Assembly (NCBI GenBank): GCA_903928015.1
Contig: CAIYPF010000043.1
Span: 31,573-95,572, forward strand
From: an uncultured Gammaproteobacteria bacterium
GTDB lineage: Bacteria > Pseudomonadota > Gammaproteobacteria > Pseudomonadales > UBA5518
Direction of reading: 5' to 3'
Length of the DNA: 64,000 bases
The position numbers and the translations under genes are program-made. Shown here piece by piece: positions 1-10,967 of the stretch; positions within the stretch are counted from its first letter, which is position 1, and each line of letters opens with the position of its first letter. The notes beneath the pieces were generated by a model. The model was not told the origin of the DNA and ran no database searches. It saw nothing but the letters and a program-made list of their open reading frames with translations.

Positions 1-439
1 CTGTCTCGACCAGTATCACGTCGAAACCAGCGGCCTCGCAGAGCAGGAGGCTCTCTCGGGTGCGGTGCGCCACGCCCCCGAGAGCGCCTGCCGAGGGTGA
101 GGGGCGGATGAACGCCGCTTCTTCACGCGAGAGTCGCTCCATGCGCGTCTTGTCACCGAGGATGCTGCCGCCGGCAACAGGCGAACTCGGGTCAACCGCA
201 AGCACCGCCAGGCGATGGCCCTGCCGCAGCAGGTGGAGGCCGAAGGCTTCGATGAACGTGGACTTGCCTACGCCGGGCACGCCGCTCACGCCGATGCGGA
301 TGCTGCGCCCGGTGTGGGGAAGCAGTGTGTCGAGCAGGGCGTCGGCCGCTCGCCGGTGTTCCGCACGGGTGCTCTCGACCAGCGTTATCGCCTTGGCGAG
401 AGCGCGGCGATTACCCGCGAGAATCTGCTCTGCATCCAT
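1..439 (-). CDS. meaB: MeaB/ArgK-family GTPase, methylmalonyl-CoA mutase chaperone (5' part only)
   Basis: G3E-family GTPase that protects and reloads methylmalonyl-CoA mutase with adenosylcobalamin. Only the first 146 residues lie in the window; the family is usually about 330 residues, so the gene continues past position 1. The Walker A motif GVPGVGKST is at residues 53-61. It is followed by [23 protein letters not shown] sequence (residues 82-100) and [14 protein letters not shown] (111-124), both hallmarks of MeaB/ArgK. The ATG at 439 lies 11 bp after the mutase stop codon, so the gene is the last visible member of the propionyl-CoA operon and is almost certainly co-transcribed with its client enzyme. 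Confidence 0.95.
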   Translation of the reverse strand, partial: MDAEQILAGNRRALAKAITLVESTRAEHRRAADALLDTLLPHTGRSIRIGVSGVPGVGKSTFIEAFGLHLLRQGHRLAVLAVDPSSPVAGGSILGDKTRMERLSREEAAFIRPSPSAGALGGVAHRTRESLLLCEAAGFDVILVET

Positions 440-450
440 CGCGGCGCCGT

Positions 451-2607
451 TCAGCCCGTGCTCGCGCGGATGGCGTCGAGCACCTCCCGGGCGGCAGCGG
501 GTATGCGCGTGCCGGGACCGAATATGCAGCGCACCCCCGCCTCGTGGAGGAAGGCGTAGTCCTGACGGGGAATCACTCCGCCTGCGACCACGACGATCTC
601 GCCAGCCCCCTGCGCGCGCAAGGCCTCGATCAGTTGCGGTATCAGGGTCTTGTGACCGGCAGCGAGGCTGGACGCACCCACAACATGCACATCGTTCTCG
701 CTGGCCTGACGGGCGACCTCCTCGGGGGTGGAGAACATGGGCGACAGGTCGATGTCGAAACCCACGTCGGCAAAAGCGCTGGCGATGACCTTGGCGCCGC
801 GGTCGTGACCGTCCTGACCCATCTTGCACACGAGCATGCGCGGACGCCGGCCCTGCAGTTCGACGAACTCGGCGATCTCGGCGCAGAGCGCCTGCCAGTC
901 GGCGTCCTTCTCGTAGGCGCTGCCGTACACCCCGGACACCGTGTTGGCCGATGCGCTGTACCGGCCCCAGACCTCTTCGAGTGCGGATGAGATCTCACCG
1001 ACGGTAGCGCGGGCCCGTGTTGCGTCCACGGCAAGCGCAAGAAGATTGCCGGAGCCATCACGCGCTGCGGTGGTAAGCGCAGCAAGCGCGGCCAGCACCG
1101 CCGCCTCGTCGCGAGCAGCACGGACAGAAGCAAGACGCCGCAACTGTGCGTCCCGCACCGCTGCGTTGTCGATCTCGAGGATATCGACCACCTCTTCCTT
1201 CGCAGGCGGGTATTTGTTGACGCCGACTATCACGTCTTCGGCGCGATCTATCCTCGCCTGCTTGCGTGCGGCGGACTCCTCGATGCGTAGCTTCGGCATC
1301 CCGGTCTCGATGGCACGTGCCATACCGCCCTGCTGCTCGACGTCGGAGATGATCTCCCATGCGCGGTCCGCGATGTCCTGGGTGAGCGACTCCATCATGT
1401 ACGAGCCACCCCAGGGGTCGATGGTCGCCGTGATGCCGGTCTCCTCCTGGAGGATCAGCTGCGTGTTCCGGGCGATCCGCGAGGAGAACCCGGACGGGAG
1501 CGCGATCGCCTCGTCGAGCGCGTTGGTGTGAAGCGACTGCGTGCCACCGAATACCGCGGCCATCGCTTCTATCGTGGTGCGCACCACGTTGTTGTAAGGG
1601 TCCTGCTCGGTAAGGGACCAGCCGGAGGTCTGGCAGTGGGTGCGCAGCATTCTGGACTTCGCACTCTTCGCGCCGAAGCCGTCGACGATGCGCGCCCACA
1701 GCAATCGCGCCGCACGCAGCTTGGCGATCTCCATGTAGAAGTTCATGCCGATGCCGAAGAAGAACGACAGGCGTCCGGCAAATTCGTCGATGCCGAGCCC
1801 CGAGGCGATGGCGGTCCGGATGTATTCCTTGCCGTCTGCGAGCGTGAAGGCGAGTTCCAGCGCCGCATCCGCGCCGGCTTCCTGGATGTGGTAGCCGGAG
1901 ATCGATATCGAGTTGAAGCGCGGCATGTTGCGCGCGGTGTAGGAAATGATATCGCCGATGATCCGCATCGAAGGCGCGGGCGGGTAGATGTAGGTGTTCC
2001 GGACCATGAACTCCTTCAGGATGTCGTTCTGGATGGTCCCCGACAGCTGCTCCTGCGAGACGCCCTGTTCTTCGGCCGCAACGATATATCCGGCAAGTAC
2101 CGGGAGGACCGCACCGTTCATGGTCATCGAAACCGAGACCTGGTCGAGCGGTATGCCGTCGAAGAGGATTTTCATGTCCTCGACGCTGTCCACCGCAACG
2201 CCGGCCTTGCCCACGTCGCCCACGACGCGCGGGTGGTCCGAGTCATAGCCACGGTGCGTTGCCAGATCGAAGGCGACGCTCACGCCCTGCCCGCCAGCGG
2301 CGAGTGCTTTGCGGTAAAAGGCGTTGGACTCCTCTGCGGTGGAGAAGCCCGCGTACTGGCGGATGGTCCAGGGGCGGCCTACATACATCGTCGCCTGAGG
2401 GCCCCGCACGAAAGGCTCGAAGCCGGGCATGGTATTGGCGAAGGGCAGATCCGCGGTGTCGGCCGCGGTGTAGAGCGCCTTCAGCCGGATGCCTTCGGGA
2501 GTGATCGTGTCAAGCGTGTCCGGCGAACTGCCGCCGAGCTGTTTGCGTACGGCTTTTTCCCAGTCGTCCTGGCCGGCCGTCGACGGGGTGTAATCCTGTG
2601 TGCTCAT
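451..2607 (-). CDS. scpA: methylmalonyl-CoA mutase, single-chain (adenosylcobalamin-dependent)
   Basis: Isomerises (R)-methylmalonyl-CoA to succinyl-CoA with adenosylcobalamin. At 718 residues it has the full length of the catalytic large subunit: an N-terminal TIM-barrel substrate domain (about residues 40-560) and a C-terminal B12-binding flavodoxin-like domain (about 590-718). The DGHDRG motif at 599-604 supplies the cobalt-ligating His601; GASSLAAGH and the GPGTRIP stretch near the C terminus are also typical. The gene lies 55 bp downstream of the epimerase and 11 bp upstream of meaB. No small inactive mutase subunit is present, so this is expected to be the one-gene homodimeric type. Confidence 0.97.
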   Translation of the reverse strand: MSTQDYTPSTAGQDDWEKAVRKQLGGSSPDTLDTITPEGIRLKALYTAADTADLPFANTMPGFEPFVRGPQATMYVGRPWTIRQYAGFSTAEESNAFYRKALAAGGQGVSVAFDLATHRGYDSDHPRVVGDVGKAGVAVDSVEDMKILFDGIPLDQVSVSMTMNGAVLPVLAGYIVAAEEQGVSQEQLSGTIQNDILKEFMVRNTYIYPPAPSMRIIGDIISYTARNMPRFNSISISGYHIQEAGADAALELAFTLADGKEYIRTAIASGLGIDEFAGRLSFFFGIGMNFYMEIAKLRAARLLWARIVDGFGAKSAKSRMLRTHCQTSGWSLTEQDPYNNVVRTTIEAMAAVFGGTQSLHTNALDEAIALPSGFSSRIARNTQLILQEETGITATIDPWGGSYMMESLTQDIADRAWEIISDVEQQGGMARAIETGMPKLRIEESAARKQARIDRAEDVIVGVNKYPPAKEEVVDILEIDNAAVRDAQLRRLASVRAARDEAAVLAALAALTTAARDGSGNLLALAVDATRARATVGEISSALEEVWGRYSASANTVSGVYGSAYEKDADWQALCAEIAEFVELQGRRPRMLVCKMGQDGHDRGAKVIASAFADVGFDIDLSPMFSTPEEVARQASENDVHVVGASSLAAGHKTLIPQLIEALRAQGAGEIVVVAGGVIPRQDYAFLHEAGVRCIFGPGTRIPAAAREVLDAIRASTG

Positions 2608-2662
2608 GCGTATCTCCTGGCAAGCATCGGCATGACGGGGCGCGAGCCCCGCTGCGCGGGAA

Positions 2663-3073
2663 TCAGTGTTCGGCGGGAGGCTGGCTGAGTTCGATCAGTA
2701 CGCCGTCACAACTCTTCGGATGGATGAAAATCACGCGGCAGCCGTGGGCACCGGGCCCTGGGGAATCCGACAGGAACTGGTAGCCCTTGGCGCGCAGGCG
2801 CTCGACATCCGCGTCGATGTCGTCGCTGCGAAAACAGAGGTGGTGGATGCCGCCGCCTTTCTTCTCGAGATACTTGGCGATCGGGCCCTGACCACGCAGC
2901 GGATGGACCAGTTCGATGTGCGTGGCAGGCAAGGGGAAGAAGGCGGTACTGGTCTGCGCGGACTCCACGTCTTCGGTGCCATCGAGGGGAAGACCGAAGT
3001 CATCGAGAAAGCGCCGGATGGCGCGTTCGAGGTCAGGAACGGCGATGGCGATATGGTCGAGTGCGGTGATCAT
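2663..3073 (-). CDS. mce: methylmalonyl-CoA epimerase
   Basis: VOC-superfamily metalloenzyme that converts (S)- to (R)-methylmalonyl-CoA, linking the carboxylase product to the mutase substrate. It has 136 residues, the family's normal length, with two VOC half-domains. Likely metal ligands are His7 (LDHIAIAV), His77 or His78 (GGGIHHLCF) and Glu128 (GVLIELSQP); the IELVHPL segment at 53-59 is also conserved in the family. Its ATG overlaps the stop codon of the upstream biotin carboxylase gene by 4 bp (ATGA), indicating translational coupling within the operon. Confidence 0.95.
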   Translation of the reverse strand: MITALDHIAIAVPDLERAIRRFLDDFGLPLDGTEDVESAQTSTAFFPLPATHIELVHPLRGQGPIAKYLEKKGGGIHHLCFRSDDIDADVERLRAKGYQFLSDSPGPGAHGCRVIFIHPKSCDGVLIELSQPPAEH

Positions 3074-5937
3074 GAGGCCTCCAGACTCTTAAGGAAGGCG
3101 GCAGTGGCCTCCACTCGGCGCGCACGCAGTTGCTCGGGGGTATCAAGGACGATCTGCTCGTCAGGCACGACCTTGAACAGCGGCTGCCCCTTCTTGATGA
3201 TCACGCCCTCTCCATGCAGCAGCACCTTCTCGATGGTGCCGCTGAAAGGGGCATACACGCGATTGAACATCTTCATGACTTCGACGATGTACAAGGGATC
3301 GCCGGCCTTGAAATGCTGGCCTTCTTCGACAAAAGCAGGCGCACCTGGCGCCTCCCGCGGATAGAACATACCTCCGCTCGCCGCCAGAATCTCGTCGGCA
3401 CGGGCTTCGGGCGGGGGCACAAGGACCTTCGCCATGTCGGCCTGGTGCTTGGGATCGAGAAGCGCCTCGGGGATGTCGATCGACAGGTCGTCCCGGACCG
3501 ACAATGCGTGAAAGCCGGTGGCGATCGCAATGTATGGAAGCACCAGCAGCACGGAGGTTCCGGCCTGATAGCCAAGGTGCGCGGCGCGCACCGAACTCCA
3601 GTCCTCGACCGCCGCTCCGGCCGGTGCGGAGTCTGCGCGCAGGACCGCGTCGAGTTCGATCCAATCGGCAATACCGGTGAGTTCAGCCGCTCGACGGTAG
3701 AACGCCAATGCCTGCTGGAGCACGGCGTTATCGTGGTCCCAGATCATGTAGGCCGGCGGTGTGGCGGCACGGAAGTCCATGTTGAGGTAGTGATAGGTGT
3801 CCGCGAGCAACTGCACGGGGTTCACGGCGAAACGGATCTGTTCCCCGGACGACGTGAACGCAGAGCGGTTGAGGCTCAACCAGCCCGCAAGCATATGCGG
3901 CTCGGCAAAGAGCTTGTGGACGGGGCGCAGAAGCAGGGATTGCTTGCGATCGATGCACTCCGCAAGTGCGCTGCGTCGGGCGGCATCGGGCTCGGCGGCC
4001 AACAGCCGGCGACGGATATCGCCAAGCGCGGGTTCCACGTCCAGCGCTGCGGCACGTTGGCGCAAGCGGCCAACCGCCGTCAGGTACGGAACGATGAAAC
4101 GCGTGGTGGGACGCGCCTGCACATTGGCGCCCAGGAACCAGTTGACCAGTCCGTAATGGAATTCGAGGTTGGTGGCCAGATCCTTGCCCGCGAGGTGCGT
4201 CACGCGGAGTATCTCGGCGAGTCTGCGATACACGTCCGGGCGGTCGTCACCCACGGTGAGAAGCAACGCGATGTTGCTGTCGTAGGCACCGGCGAGGGTG
4301 TAGGACATGAACACATCGGTATCGGGGTTGTGGATGCTGATGCCCTGATCGTCGCGGATCTCCCCGGGGACAGCATTCGACCAGGTACGGATCACGCCGC
4401 CGGCATGCGGTACAAGAGCCTGGTTGGTGGCGTTCAGACGAGCCTCGAGCGAGGCGTTGTGCCGGTGCACCCGCTCCGGCCGCGGCAGCCGCTTGCCATG
4501 GCGCGCAAGCAGGACCATTGCCTCGACCAGCGACTCGACCACGAAGGCATCGTCGGGATCGGCAGGGTTGCGGAAGCGCAGGCCATAGCAGAGCTCCGTC
4601 ACGCGGTGCTCAACCTGGATGCGGGTGTTCATTTCCATGAAGAAGTGGTGGTCGCGCTCGACGATGCACTCGAAGGTGGAGACAGAATCCAGACCCACCG
4701 CCGCACCGAAGCGTGATGCCTCTTCTTCCATGCGCTGAAGGATCAGCAGGTCCTGCCGCAATACCTTCGCCTGCGCATCGTTGCCCGCGGCCTCCGCCGC
4801 CGCGATGGCGATCCCGAGTTCCTCCTCGGTGACCGAGACTTCAAGCAGTTTCTGCTCGTGCATCTGCAGCGAGCAATCCCGACCACCGAGCGTGGTGCAC
4901 CACTCACCATTCCCGATCACCTGTATTTCCTGGTGCCGGGTGGTCTCGATGTTCAGTTCGAGCAGGATGTTCTTGTTGTCGCCGACGCCGGTCGACTTCA
5001 CCTCCGCGAGGATCTCGCGGGCTTTTTCGGGAGCCGGAGCTGCGGCTTTCGCGATGCGCTCTTCGAGCGTTGCGCCTTCGCAGGAAGACGGGGAGGCAAG
5101 AATGCGCTGCCCTTTGCCGCCGCCACCGCCGATGGCCTTCAGGCGGATCCTGTTTTCCGGGTAGCGCGCATAGAGTTCGCGCAGGCGTATGAGCAGTTCG
5201 GCGCACAACTCCTCAACCGAATAAACGTCCACGCCCTTTCGGCAGGCCGCATTCAGCACCGCATCAACCTGGGATTCGAGCGCCACACCGGCGTCGAAAA
5301 TGCCCGCAGGGACATCGAGCGCCCGGGCTGCAGCCAGCGCGCGAAGGGCGGCTGCGTCAGGGTGCTTGCGCAGCAAGGTGAGCGTAGTGAGGTTGTCTAT
5401 GCCCGGCGTGACGCTGACGCCCACGGCAAGCGCCGTGCGCTTGGCCTCATCCTTGAAACCCGCGCCGCGGACAGTGCGGCTGCAGGGGCCGATGAAGCGC
5501 AGGCCGGCCTCCTCGATGGACTTGACCAGTTCCTCGTCCTCGGACATGAAACCGTAGCCCGCGAAGATCGAGTCATAGCCGTTGTCATGGGCGATGGCGA
5601 TGATCTGCCGGATGCGCTGCGTGCGCTCCTCTCTGCTCGCACCGGTGTAGTCAGGCACGCGGTGGACGCGGCGCGGATCGGTGAGCGTGCGCAACTCGGG
5701 CGCAAGCGCATTGGAAAAGGTGATCGAGTCCTTCTCTGAGAGCAGGATCCCGTAGCCATGGATGCCCATCTCGTCGAAGACATCCATCGCCTCGCGCCGG
5801 ATCGGCCCGCGGCAGATGATCAGGGGACGCATGTCAACGCAGGCGAAGCCGCGAACCCAGGCCGAAGCCTGGTTGTCGAGGCGGCGATCGCGGTGTACGA
5901 GCGGGTTGCCGAGATAGTGTTCGTTGCTGCTGCGCAC
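3070..5937 (-). CDS. fused biotin carboxylase / biotin carrier protein of acyl-CoA (propionyl-CoA) carboxylase, divergent type
   Basis: Carboxylates its own biotin with ATP and bicarbonate for transfer to an acyl-CoA, here most likely propionyl-CoA. The 955 residues hold an N-terminal carboxylase domain (about 36-130), an ATP-grasp domain with KAIGGGGGKGQR (268-278) and MEMNTRIQVEH (434-444), a long middle region without obvious canonical equivalent (about 560-850), and a C-terminal biotinyl domain. The biotin motif reads EVMKM (886-890, biotinyl Lys889) instead of the usual EAMKM. A helical insertion of roughly 80 residues interrupts the ATP-grasp region at about 183-262. The start is GTG 5937, with GGAGAG 10 bases upstream. 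Operon position between carboxyltransferase and epimerase supports propionyl-CoA as substrate; acetyl-CoA or another acyl-CoA cannot be excluded. Confidence 0.85.
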   Translation of the reverse strand: MRSSNEHYLGNPLVHRDRRLDNQASAWVRGFACVDMRPLIICRGPIRREAMDVFDEMGIHGYGILLSEKDSITFSNALAPELRTLTDPRRVHRVPDYTGASREERTQRIRQIIAIAHDNGYDSIFAGYGFMSEDEELVKSIEEAGLRFIGPCSRTVRGAGFKDEAKRTALAVGVSVTPGIDNLTTLTLLRKHPDAAALRALAAARALDVPAGIFDAGVALESQVDAVLNAACRKGVDVYSVEELCAELLIRLRELYARYPENRIRLKAIGGGGGKGQRILASPSSCEGATLEERIAKAAAPAPEKAREILAEVKSTGVGDNKNILLELNIETTRHQEIQVIGNGEWCTTLGGRDCSLQMHEQKLLEVSVTEEELGIAIAAAEAAGNDAQAKVLRQDLLILQRMEEEASRFGAAVGLDSVSTFECIVERDHHFFMEMNTRIQVEHRVTELCYGLRFRNPADPDDAFVVESLVEAMVLLARHGKRLPRPERVHRHNASLEARLNATNQALVPHAGGVIRTWSNAVPGEIRDDQGISIHNPDTDVFMSYTLAGAYDSNIALLLTVGDDRPDVYRRLAEILRVTHLAGKDLATNLEFHYGLVNWFLGANVQARPTTRFIVPYLTAVGRLRQRAAALDVEPALGDIRRRLLAAEPDAARRSALAECIDRKQSLLLRPVHKLFAEPHMLAGWLSLNRSAFTSSGEQIRFAVNPVQLLADTYHYLNMDFRAATPPAYMIWDHDNAVLQQALAFYRRAAELTGIADWIELDAVLRADSAPAGAAVEDWSSVRAAHLGYQAGTSVLLVLPYIAIATGFHALSVRDDLSIDIPEALLDPKHQADMAKVLVPPPEARADEILAASGGMFYPREAPGAPAFVEEGQHFKAGDPLYIVEVMKMFNRVYAPFSGTIEKVLLHGEGVIIKKGQPLFKVVPDEQIVLDTPEQLRARRVEATAAFLKSLEAS

Positions 5938-5970
5938 GGTCAGGTGTCTCTCCGCGGAAGGAAGTTCGCG

Positions 5971-7692
5971 TCAGTGGAATTCGCGCTGCACGCCCGTGAA
6001 AGGGCCGGGCTCGTAGTGACGCAGATGGAAGAGCAGGTTCTCGGCGAGCACTTTCCGCAGATCCGAGGGCATGACGATCTGCGAGATCGAACCGAGGCTG
6101 AGAGCCTCGTTCGGGTTCATGAGCTCACGTTCGTAGCGCGCTGCAAGCGCGGCCTCCTGCTCCTTCGCCCAGGCATCGACCAGAGCCTTTGCCTCGGCCT
6201 CGGGATCGGCTGCGCCGGCCGCACGAAGGCTCTTCAGCGCCTCTGACAGGCGCGACTGACGTGCCGAACGCACCGCACGCAGTTCGTCCTTGTACACGAA
6301 CTCCACGCCCGCAGGCCCCATCACCGCCGCGCGAGTGGTGGGGAGCGCGATCACGAGGTCCGCCCCCGTCGGGTAATTGTTGAAGGAGGCATAGGCGCCG
6401 CCAAAGGCGTTGCGCAGGATCAGCAGGAAACGCGGAGTGCGAAGATCGATGATCGCGTCGAGCATCGCGCGGCCCGCCTGCACGATACCGCCGGTCTCCT
6501 GCTCACGACCTGGCAGGAAGCCGGTGGTGTCTTCCATGAAGACGACGGGGATGTTGTAGACATTGCAGAACCGGATGAAGCGGGCGTTCTTGTAGGCCGC
6601 CGCGATGTCGATCTGCCCGGAGGCGACGGCGCTGTTGTTCGCGACGAATCCGACCACCTGACCACCGAGACGACCAAAGGCCGTGATGGTGTTGCGTGCC
6701 CGGTCCGGCTGCACCTCCATGAAGTCGCCGTGATCGCAGAGCTGCTGGATGATGATGCTGACGTCGAAGGGCGTGTTGAAGCCCGTCGGCGAATTGAAGG
6801 CCTTGCGCAGCAGGATATCCACGTCCCAGGTCTTGCGATCGACCGGATCGGATGTCGGCTGGTACCGCGCCAGTTCGCTGTTGTTGTTGGGAATGTAGTT
6901 GAGGATTTCCCGCACTTTCATCAATGCGCCGACTTCGTCCTCGACCACGAAATCGGTGACGCCACTCTGGGAATGAACGCCCGGCCCGCCAAGTTCGTCG
7001 GGGGTCACGTCCTCCCCGAGGACGGACTTCACGACGCCCGCCCCGGTCAGCCCGAAGAATGTGCCGCGCGGCTGGATGACGAAGCTGCCCTGGCGCGGGA
7101 GGTAGGATCCGCCCCCGGCATTGAAGCCGAACATGCACATGATGCTGGGAACCACGCCACTCACCTTGCGCAGCGCGGTGAAGGCCTCGGCGTAGCCGTC
7201 CAGACCGCCCACGCCCGCAGGCACGTATGCGCCGGCACTGTCATTGAGCCCGACCAGCGGTATGCGACGCTTGGCAGCGAGTTCGAAGAGCCGCGCAAGT
7301 TTGCGACCGTTGGTCGCGTCCATGGATCCGGCGCGGACAGTGAAGTCATGGCCGTAGAGCGCCACGTCGCGACCGTTCACCTTGATGATGGCGGTCACGA
7401 GCGAGGCGCCATCGAGGTTCTCACCCCAGTTCTGGAACAGCACGGTGGGCTCGCCGTCGGCGAGAACCGCGATGCGCTCCCACACCGTCATGCGGTCTTT
7501 CTGGTGCTGGCGCTCGATGTTGACCACGCCCGCCGCCTGACGCGGACGTCGCTGCAGCGCGAGCCCCGAGGCCAGGGTCTGCTCGTACAGGCCAGGCTGA
7601 TAGCCGACCTGTCCGGGCACCGTGAAGGCCTGCTCCGGTTCGTCGTGGAAGGGATTCTGCAGGGAGTAGGCGGGACTCCGCTCGTCGCTCAT
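5971..7692 (-). CDS. acyl-CoA (propionyl-CoA) carboxylase carboxyltransferase subunit
   Basis: Transfers CO2 from carboxybiotin to acyl-CoA. It has 573 residues and two crotonase-like carboxyltransferase halves. The first contains the acyl-CoA pocket region around [13 protein letters not shown] and [12 protein letters not shown]. The second carries biotin-side segments such as [15 protein letters not shown] and [13 protein letters not shown]. The ATG at 7692 is preferred over an upstream in-frame start at 7779 because AAGGA lies about 9 bases before it and the extra 29 residues do not look like the family. It is the first gene of the minus-strand propionyl-CoA operon and is followed after 33 bp by the biotin carboxylase gene. 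Confidence 0.92.
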   Translation of the reverse strand: MSDERSPAYSLQNPFHDEPEQAFTVPGQVGYQPGLYEQTLASGLALQRRPRQAAGVVNIERQHQKDRMTVWERIAVLADGEPTVLFQNWGENLDGASLVTAIIKVNGRDVALYGHDFTVRAGSMDATNGRKLARLFELAAKRRIPLVGLNDSAGAYVPAGVGGLDGYAEAFTALRKVSGVVPSIMCMFGFNAGGGSYLPRQGSFVIQPRGTFFGLTGAGVVKSVLGEDVTPDELGGPGVHSQSGVTDFVVEDEVGALMKVREILNYIPNNNSELARYQPTSDPVDRKTWDVDILLRKAFNSPTGFNTPFDVSIIIQQLCDHGDFMEVQPDRARNTITAFGRLGGQVVGFVANNSAVASGQIDIAAAYKNARFIRFCNVYNIPVVFMEDTTGFLPGREQETGGIVQAGRAMLDAIIDLRTPRFLLILRNAFGGAYASFNNYPTGADLVIALPTTRAAVMGPAGVEFVYKDELRAVRSARQSRLSEALKSLRAAGAADPEAEAKALVDAWAKEQEAALAARYERELMNPNEALSLGSISQIVMPSDLRKVLAENLLFHLRHYEPGPFTGVQREFH

Positions 7693-7886
7693 CGTGCCGC
7701 AGTCCTTGTACAAAGGAGAAAAAACTTCACGCCGCGCGCAGGCCGCGCAGCCCCTGAAAACTGGCACACTGCGGGCCAAGTTGACATGGCCTACGTTGTG
7801 CCCGGCAAGCCGCTGGGCCGACCGGCAAAAAACCCCGCAAGATTAGGCAGTTAGAGCGGCAATTTCAACCGCTGGAGGCGAATCGA

Positions 7887-9293
7887 TTGCGCGTGCAGGA
7901 CGTAGTCCCCCTGCCCTACCTCGAGGATCCCTGCACCTACTTCGCCAGGATCCGCCATCGGCCCTGCGCGGTGCTGCTCGACAGTGCACGCCCGTTCAGT
8001 CAGGAGGGGCGCTTCGATCTGATGTCCAGCGACCCTCTGGCAGTGCTGGAATCCCGCGCCGACCTGAGTTCGGTGTGGCGCGCGGGGGATGTACGCGCCG
8101 CCTCGGGCTCGCCCTTCGAGATTCTCGGCGAACTGCTGACCGAATTCGCCCCCGACGACAGACAACTCCCGGGGGAATGGCCCTTCGCGGGCGGAGCGAT
8201 CGGCTACTTCGGCTACGGACTCGGAGCAGGAATCGCGCGCACCGCGCCCCGCAACTCCGGCCCACTCCCCGACCTGCACGTGGGGATTCACGGCTGGGCC
8301 CTGATGCAGGATCACGAGCTGCGCCGCAGTGCGGCGGTCTTCACGCCAGGCTTTGATCCGCTCCTGCGCAAAGGCATCCTCACGGCGCTCGCCACGCCCG
8401 AACTGGCACCCAAGCCCTTCGCACCCACCGCGCCCTTCCGCTCGAACATGGGTCGCGCCACCTACTCGCGCGCTTTCTCCCGCATCAGCGAGTACATCCT
8501 CGCGGGCGACGTCTACCAGGTGAACTTTGCCCAGCGCCTGAGCGCTCCAGCCCGGGGAGATCCTTGGGAAGCCTATCTCCGTCTTCGGCGGCGCATGGCC
8601 TCGCCTTTCTCGGCATACATGCCGATCGGGGACGCCGCGGTGCTCAGCCTCTCCCCCGAACGCTTCCTGCGCGTCAACGGCGACCGGGTGGAAACCCGGC
8701 CCATCAAGGGAACACTTCGGCGCGGACCGGACCCCGCAACGGATCGTGCCCAGGCCGAAAAACTGCTCGCATCGACAAAGGACCGTGCCGAGAACGTGAT
8801 GATCGTCGACCTGATGCGCAACGACATCGGACGCTCCTGCAGAACGGGAAGCGTACACGTCGAAAAGCTCTGCGCGCTCGAGAGCTACGCCAACGTCCAC
8901 CATCTGGTGAGCGTCGTCACAGGAAGCCTCGCGCCGGGGGAAACGCCGGTCCGGCTGCTCGGGAACTGCTTTCCAGGAGGCTCCATCACCGGTGCGCCGA
9001 AGATACGGGCAATGCAGGTCATCGATGAACTCGAGCCCGATGCCCGCAGCATCTATTGCGGTTCGGTGGGATACATTTCCTTCGACGGCAACATGGACAC
9101 CAGCATCACGATCCGCTCGCTGGTGTGGGACGGCAAGGAAATCCATGCCTGGGGTGGCGGCGGCATCGTCGCTGACTCGGCGTGCGACACCGAATACCGC
9201 GAGAGCCTCACAAAAGTGGAGCCCCTGCTCGAGGAGCTGCAGCCCGGATCGATAGAGGCCTTGCTCAGAGATCCCGGATGCTCGCAGACCTGA
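7887..9293 (+). CDS. pabB: aminodeoxychorismate synthase component I
   Basis: Converts chorismate and ammonia to 4-amino-4-deoxychorismate, the first step of p-aminobenzoate and folate synthesis. Its 468 residues match the family. The C-terminal chorismate-binding domain shows RPIKGTLRRG, NVMIVDLMRNDIGR and FPGGSITGAPK. The PIKGT lysine is the feature that separates PabB from anthranilate synthase TrpE. The start appears to be TTG 7887, preceded by GGAGG at about 7874-7878; GTG 7893 is an alternative. No glutaminase partner pabA is adjacent. The 3' end overlaps the convergent thrH gene by 29 bp. Confidence 0.94.
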   Translation: MRVQDVVPLPYLEDPCTYFARIRHRPCAVLLDSARPFSQEGRFDLMSSDPLAVLESRADLSSVWRAGDVRAASGSPFEILGELLTEFAPDDRQLPGEWPFAGGAIGYFGYGLGAGIARTAPRNSGPLPDLHVGIHGWALMQDHELRRSAAVFTPGFDPLLRKGILTALATPELAPKPFAPTAPFRSNMGRATYSRAFSRISEYILAGDVYQVNFAQRLSAPARGDPWEAYLRLRRRMASPFSAYMPIGDAAVLSLSPERFLRVNGDRVETRPIKGTLRRGPDPATDRAQAEKLLASTKDRAENVMIVDLMRNDIGRSCRTGSVHVEKLCALESYANVHHLVSVVTGSLAPGETPVRLLGNCFPGGSITGAPKIRAMQVIDELEPDARSIYCGSVGYISFDGNMDTSITIRSLVWDGKEIHAWGGGGIVADSACDTEYRESLTKVEPLLEELQPGSIEALLRDPGCSQT

Positions 9294-9876
9294 AGGCCTC
9301 CTGCAGCAGCGGATAGCCGACCACCGAGGGAAACTGGGGGAATTCAGCGATCACACGGTCAGGAGCGTTGAAGAGAATCCCGGCATCGGCCTCTGCCAGC
9401 ATCGTCGTGTCGTTGTACGAGTCCCCCGCCGCAATGACACGGAAGTTCAGGGACTTCAGGGCTTTTACGGCCTGCCGCTTCGGGTCCTTCTGGCGGAGCA
9501 CGTAGTTCGTGACGCGCCCGTCGGCATCGGTTTCCAGGCGATGGCACAGCAGGGTCGGATTGCCCAGTTGACGCATCAGTGGCGCGGCAAATTCATAGTA
9601 GGTGTCCGACAGGATGAGCACCTGGAATCGCTCGCGCAGCCAGTCGAGAAACGCTGCCGCTCCGTCCAGGGGGCTCATCGTCTCTATTACGGCCTGGATA
9701 TCAGGCAGGCGGAGCCCATGCTGGTCGAGCAGACGCAAGCGTTGCTTCATCAGGACGTCGTAGTCCGGAACATCGCGCGTGGTGGCGCGTAACTCCGGGA
9801 TTCCGGTGCGATCGGCGAATTCGATCCAGATTTCTGGAATCAGGACCCCTTCGAGGTCCAGGCAGGCAAGTTCCAT
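9265..9876 (-). CDS. thrH: bifunctional phosphoserine phosphatase / phosphoserine:homoserine phosphotransferase ThrH
   Basis: HAD-superfamily enzyme of the Pseudomonas ThrH type, acting on phosphoserine and able to pass phosphate to homoserine. The 203 residues show motif I as DLEG, with nucleophile Asp7 and Glu9 in place of the usual second Asp (the ThrH signature). Motif II is LSDT (89-92), Lys133 lies in the DPKRQ segment, and motif IV is GDSYND (151-156). It lies 35 bp downstream of cysB on the same strand and its 3' end runs 29 bp into pabB, so the two convergent genes share coding sequence. Confidence 0.94.
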   Translation of the reverse strand: MELACLDLEGVLIPEIWIEFADRTGIPELRATTRDVPDYDVLMKQRLRLLDQHGLRLPDIQAVIETMSPLDGAAAFLDWLRERFQVLILSDTYYEFAAPLMRQLGNPTLLCHRLETDADGRVTNYVLRQKDPKRQAVKALKSLNFRVIAAGDSYNDTTMLAEADAGILFNAPDRVIAEFPQFPSVVGYPLLQEAFRSASIRDL

Positions 9877-9911
9877 TGTCTTCCTCGGTAACAGTGCCGC
9901 GTCGCGGCAGT

Positions 9912-10967
<1,056 letters not shown>

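Noticed and set aside
1528..2688. Long plus-strand open frame opposite methylmalonyl-CoA mutase
   Set aside because: It is antisense to a clearly real gene, has composition typical of GC-rich shadow frames (Arg/Gly/His/Val-rich) and no recognisable domain.
7785..7853. A 22-codon open frame starting MAYVV behind a TTGACA
   Set aside because: Too short, no ribosome-binding site, no -10 at the right distance from TTGACA, and no recognisable family; the resemblance to a ferredoxin N terminus is five residues only.
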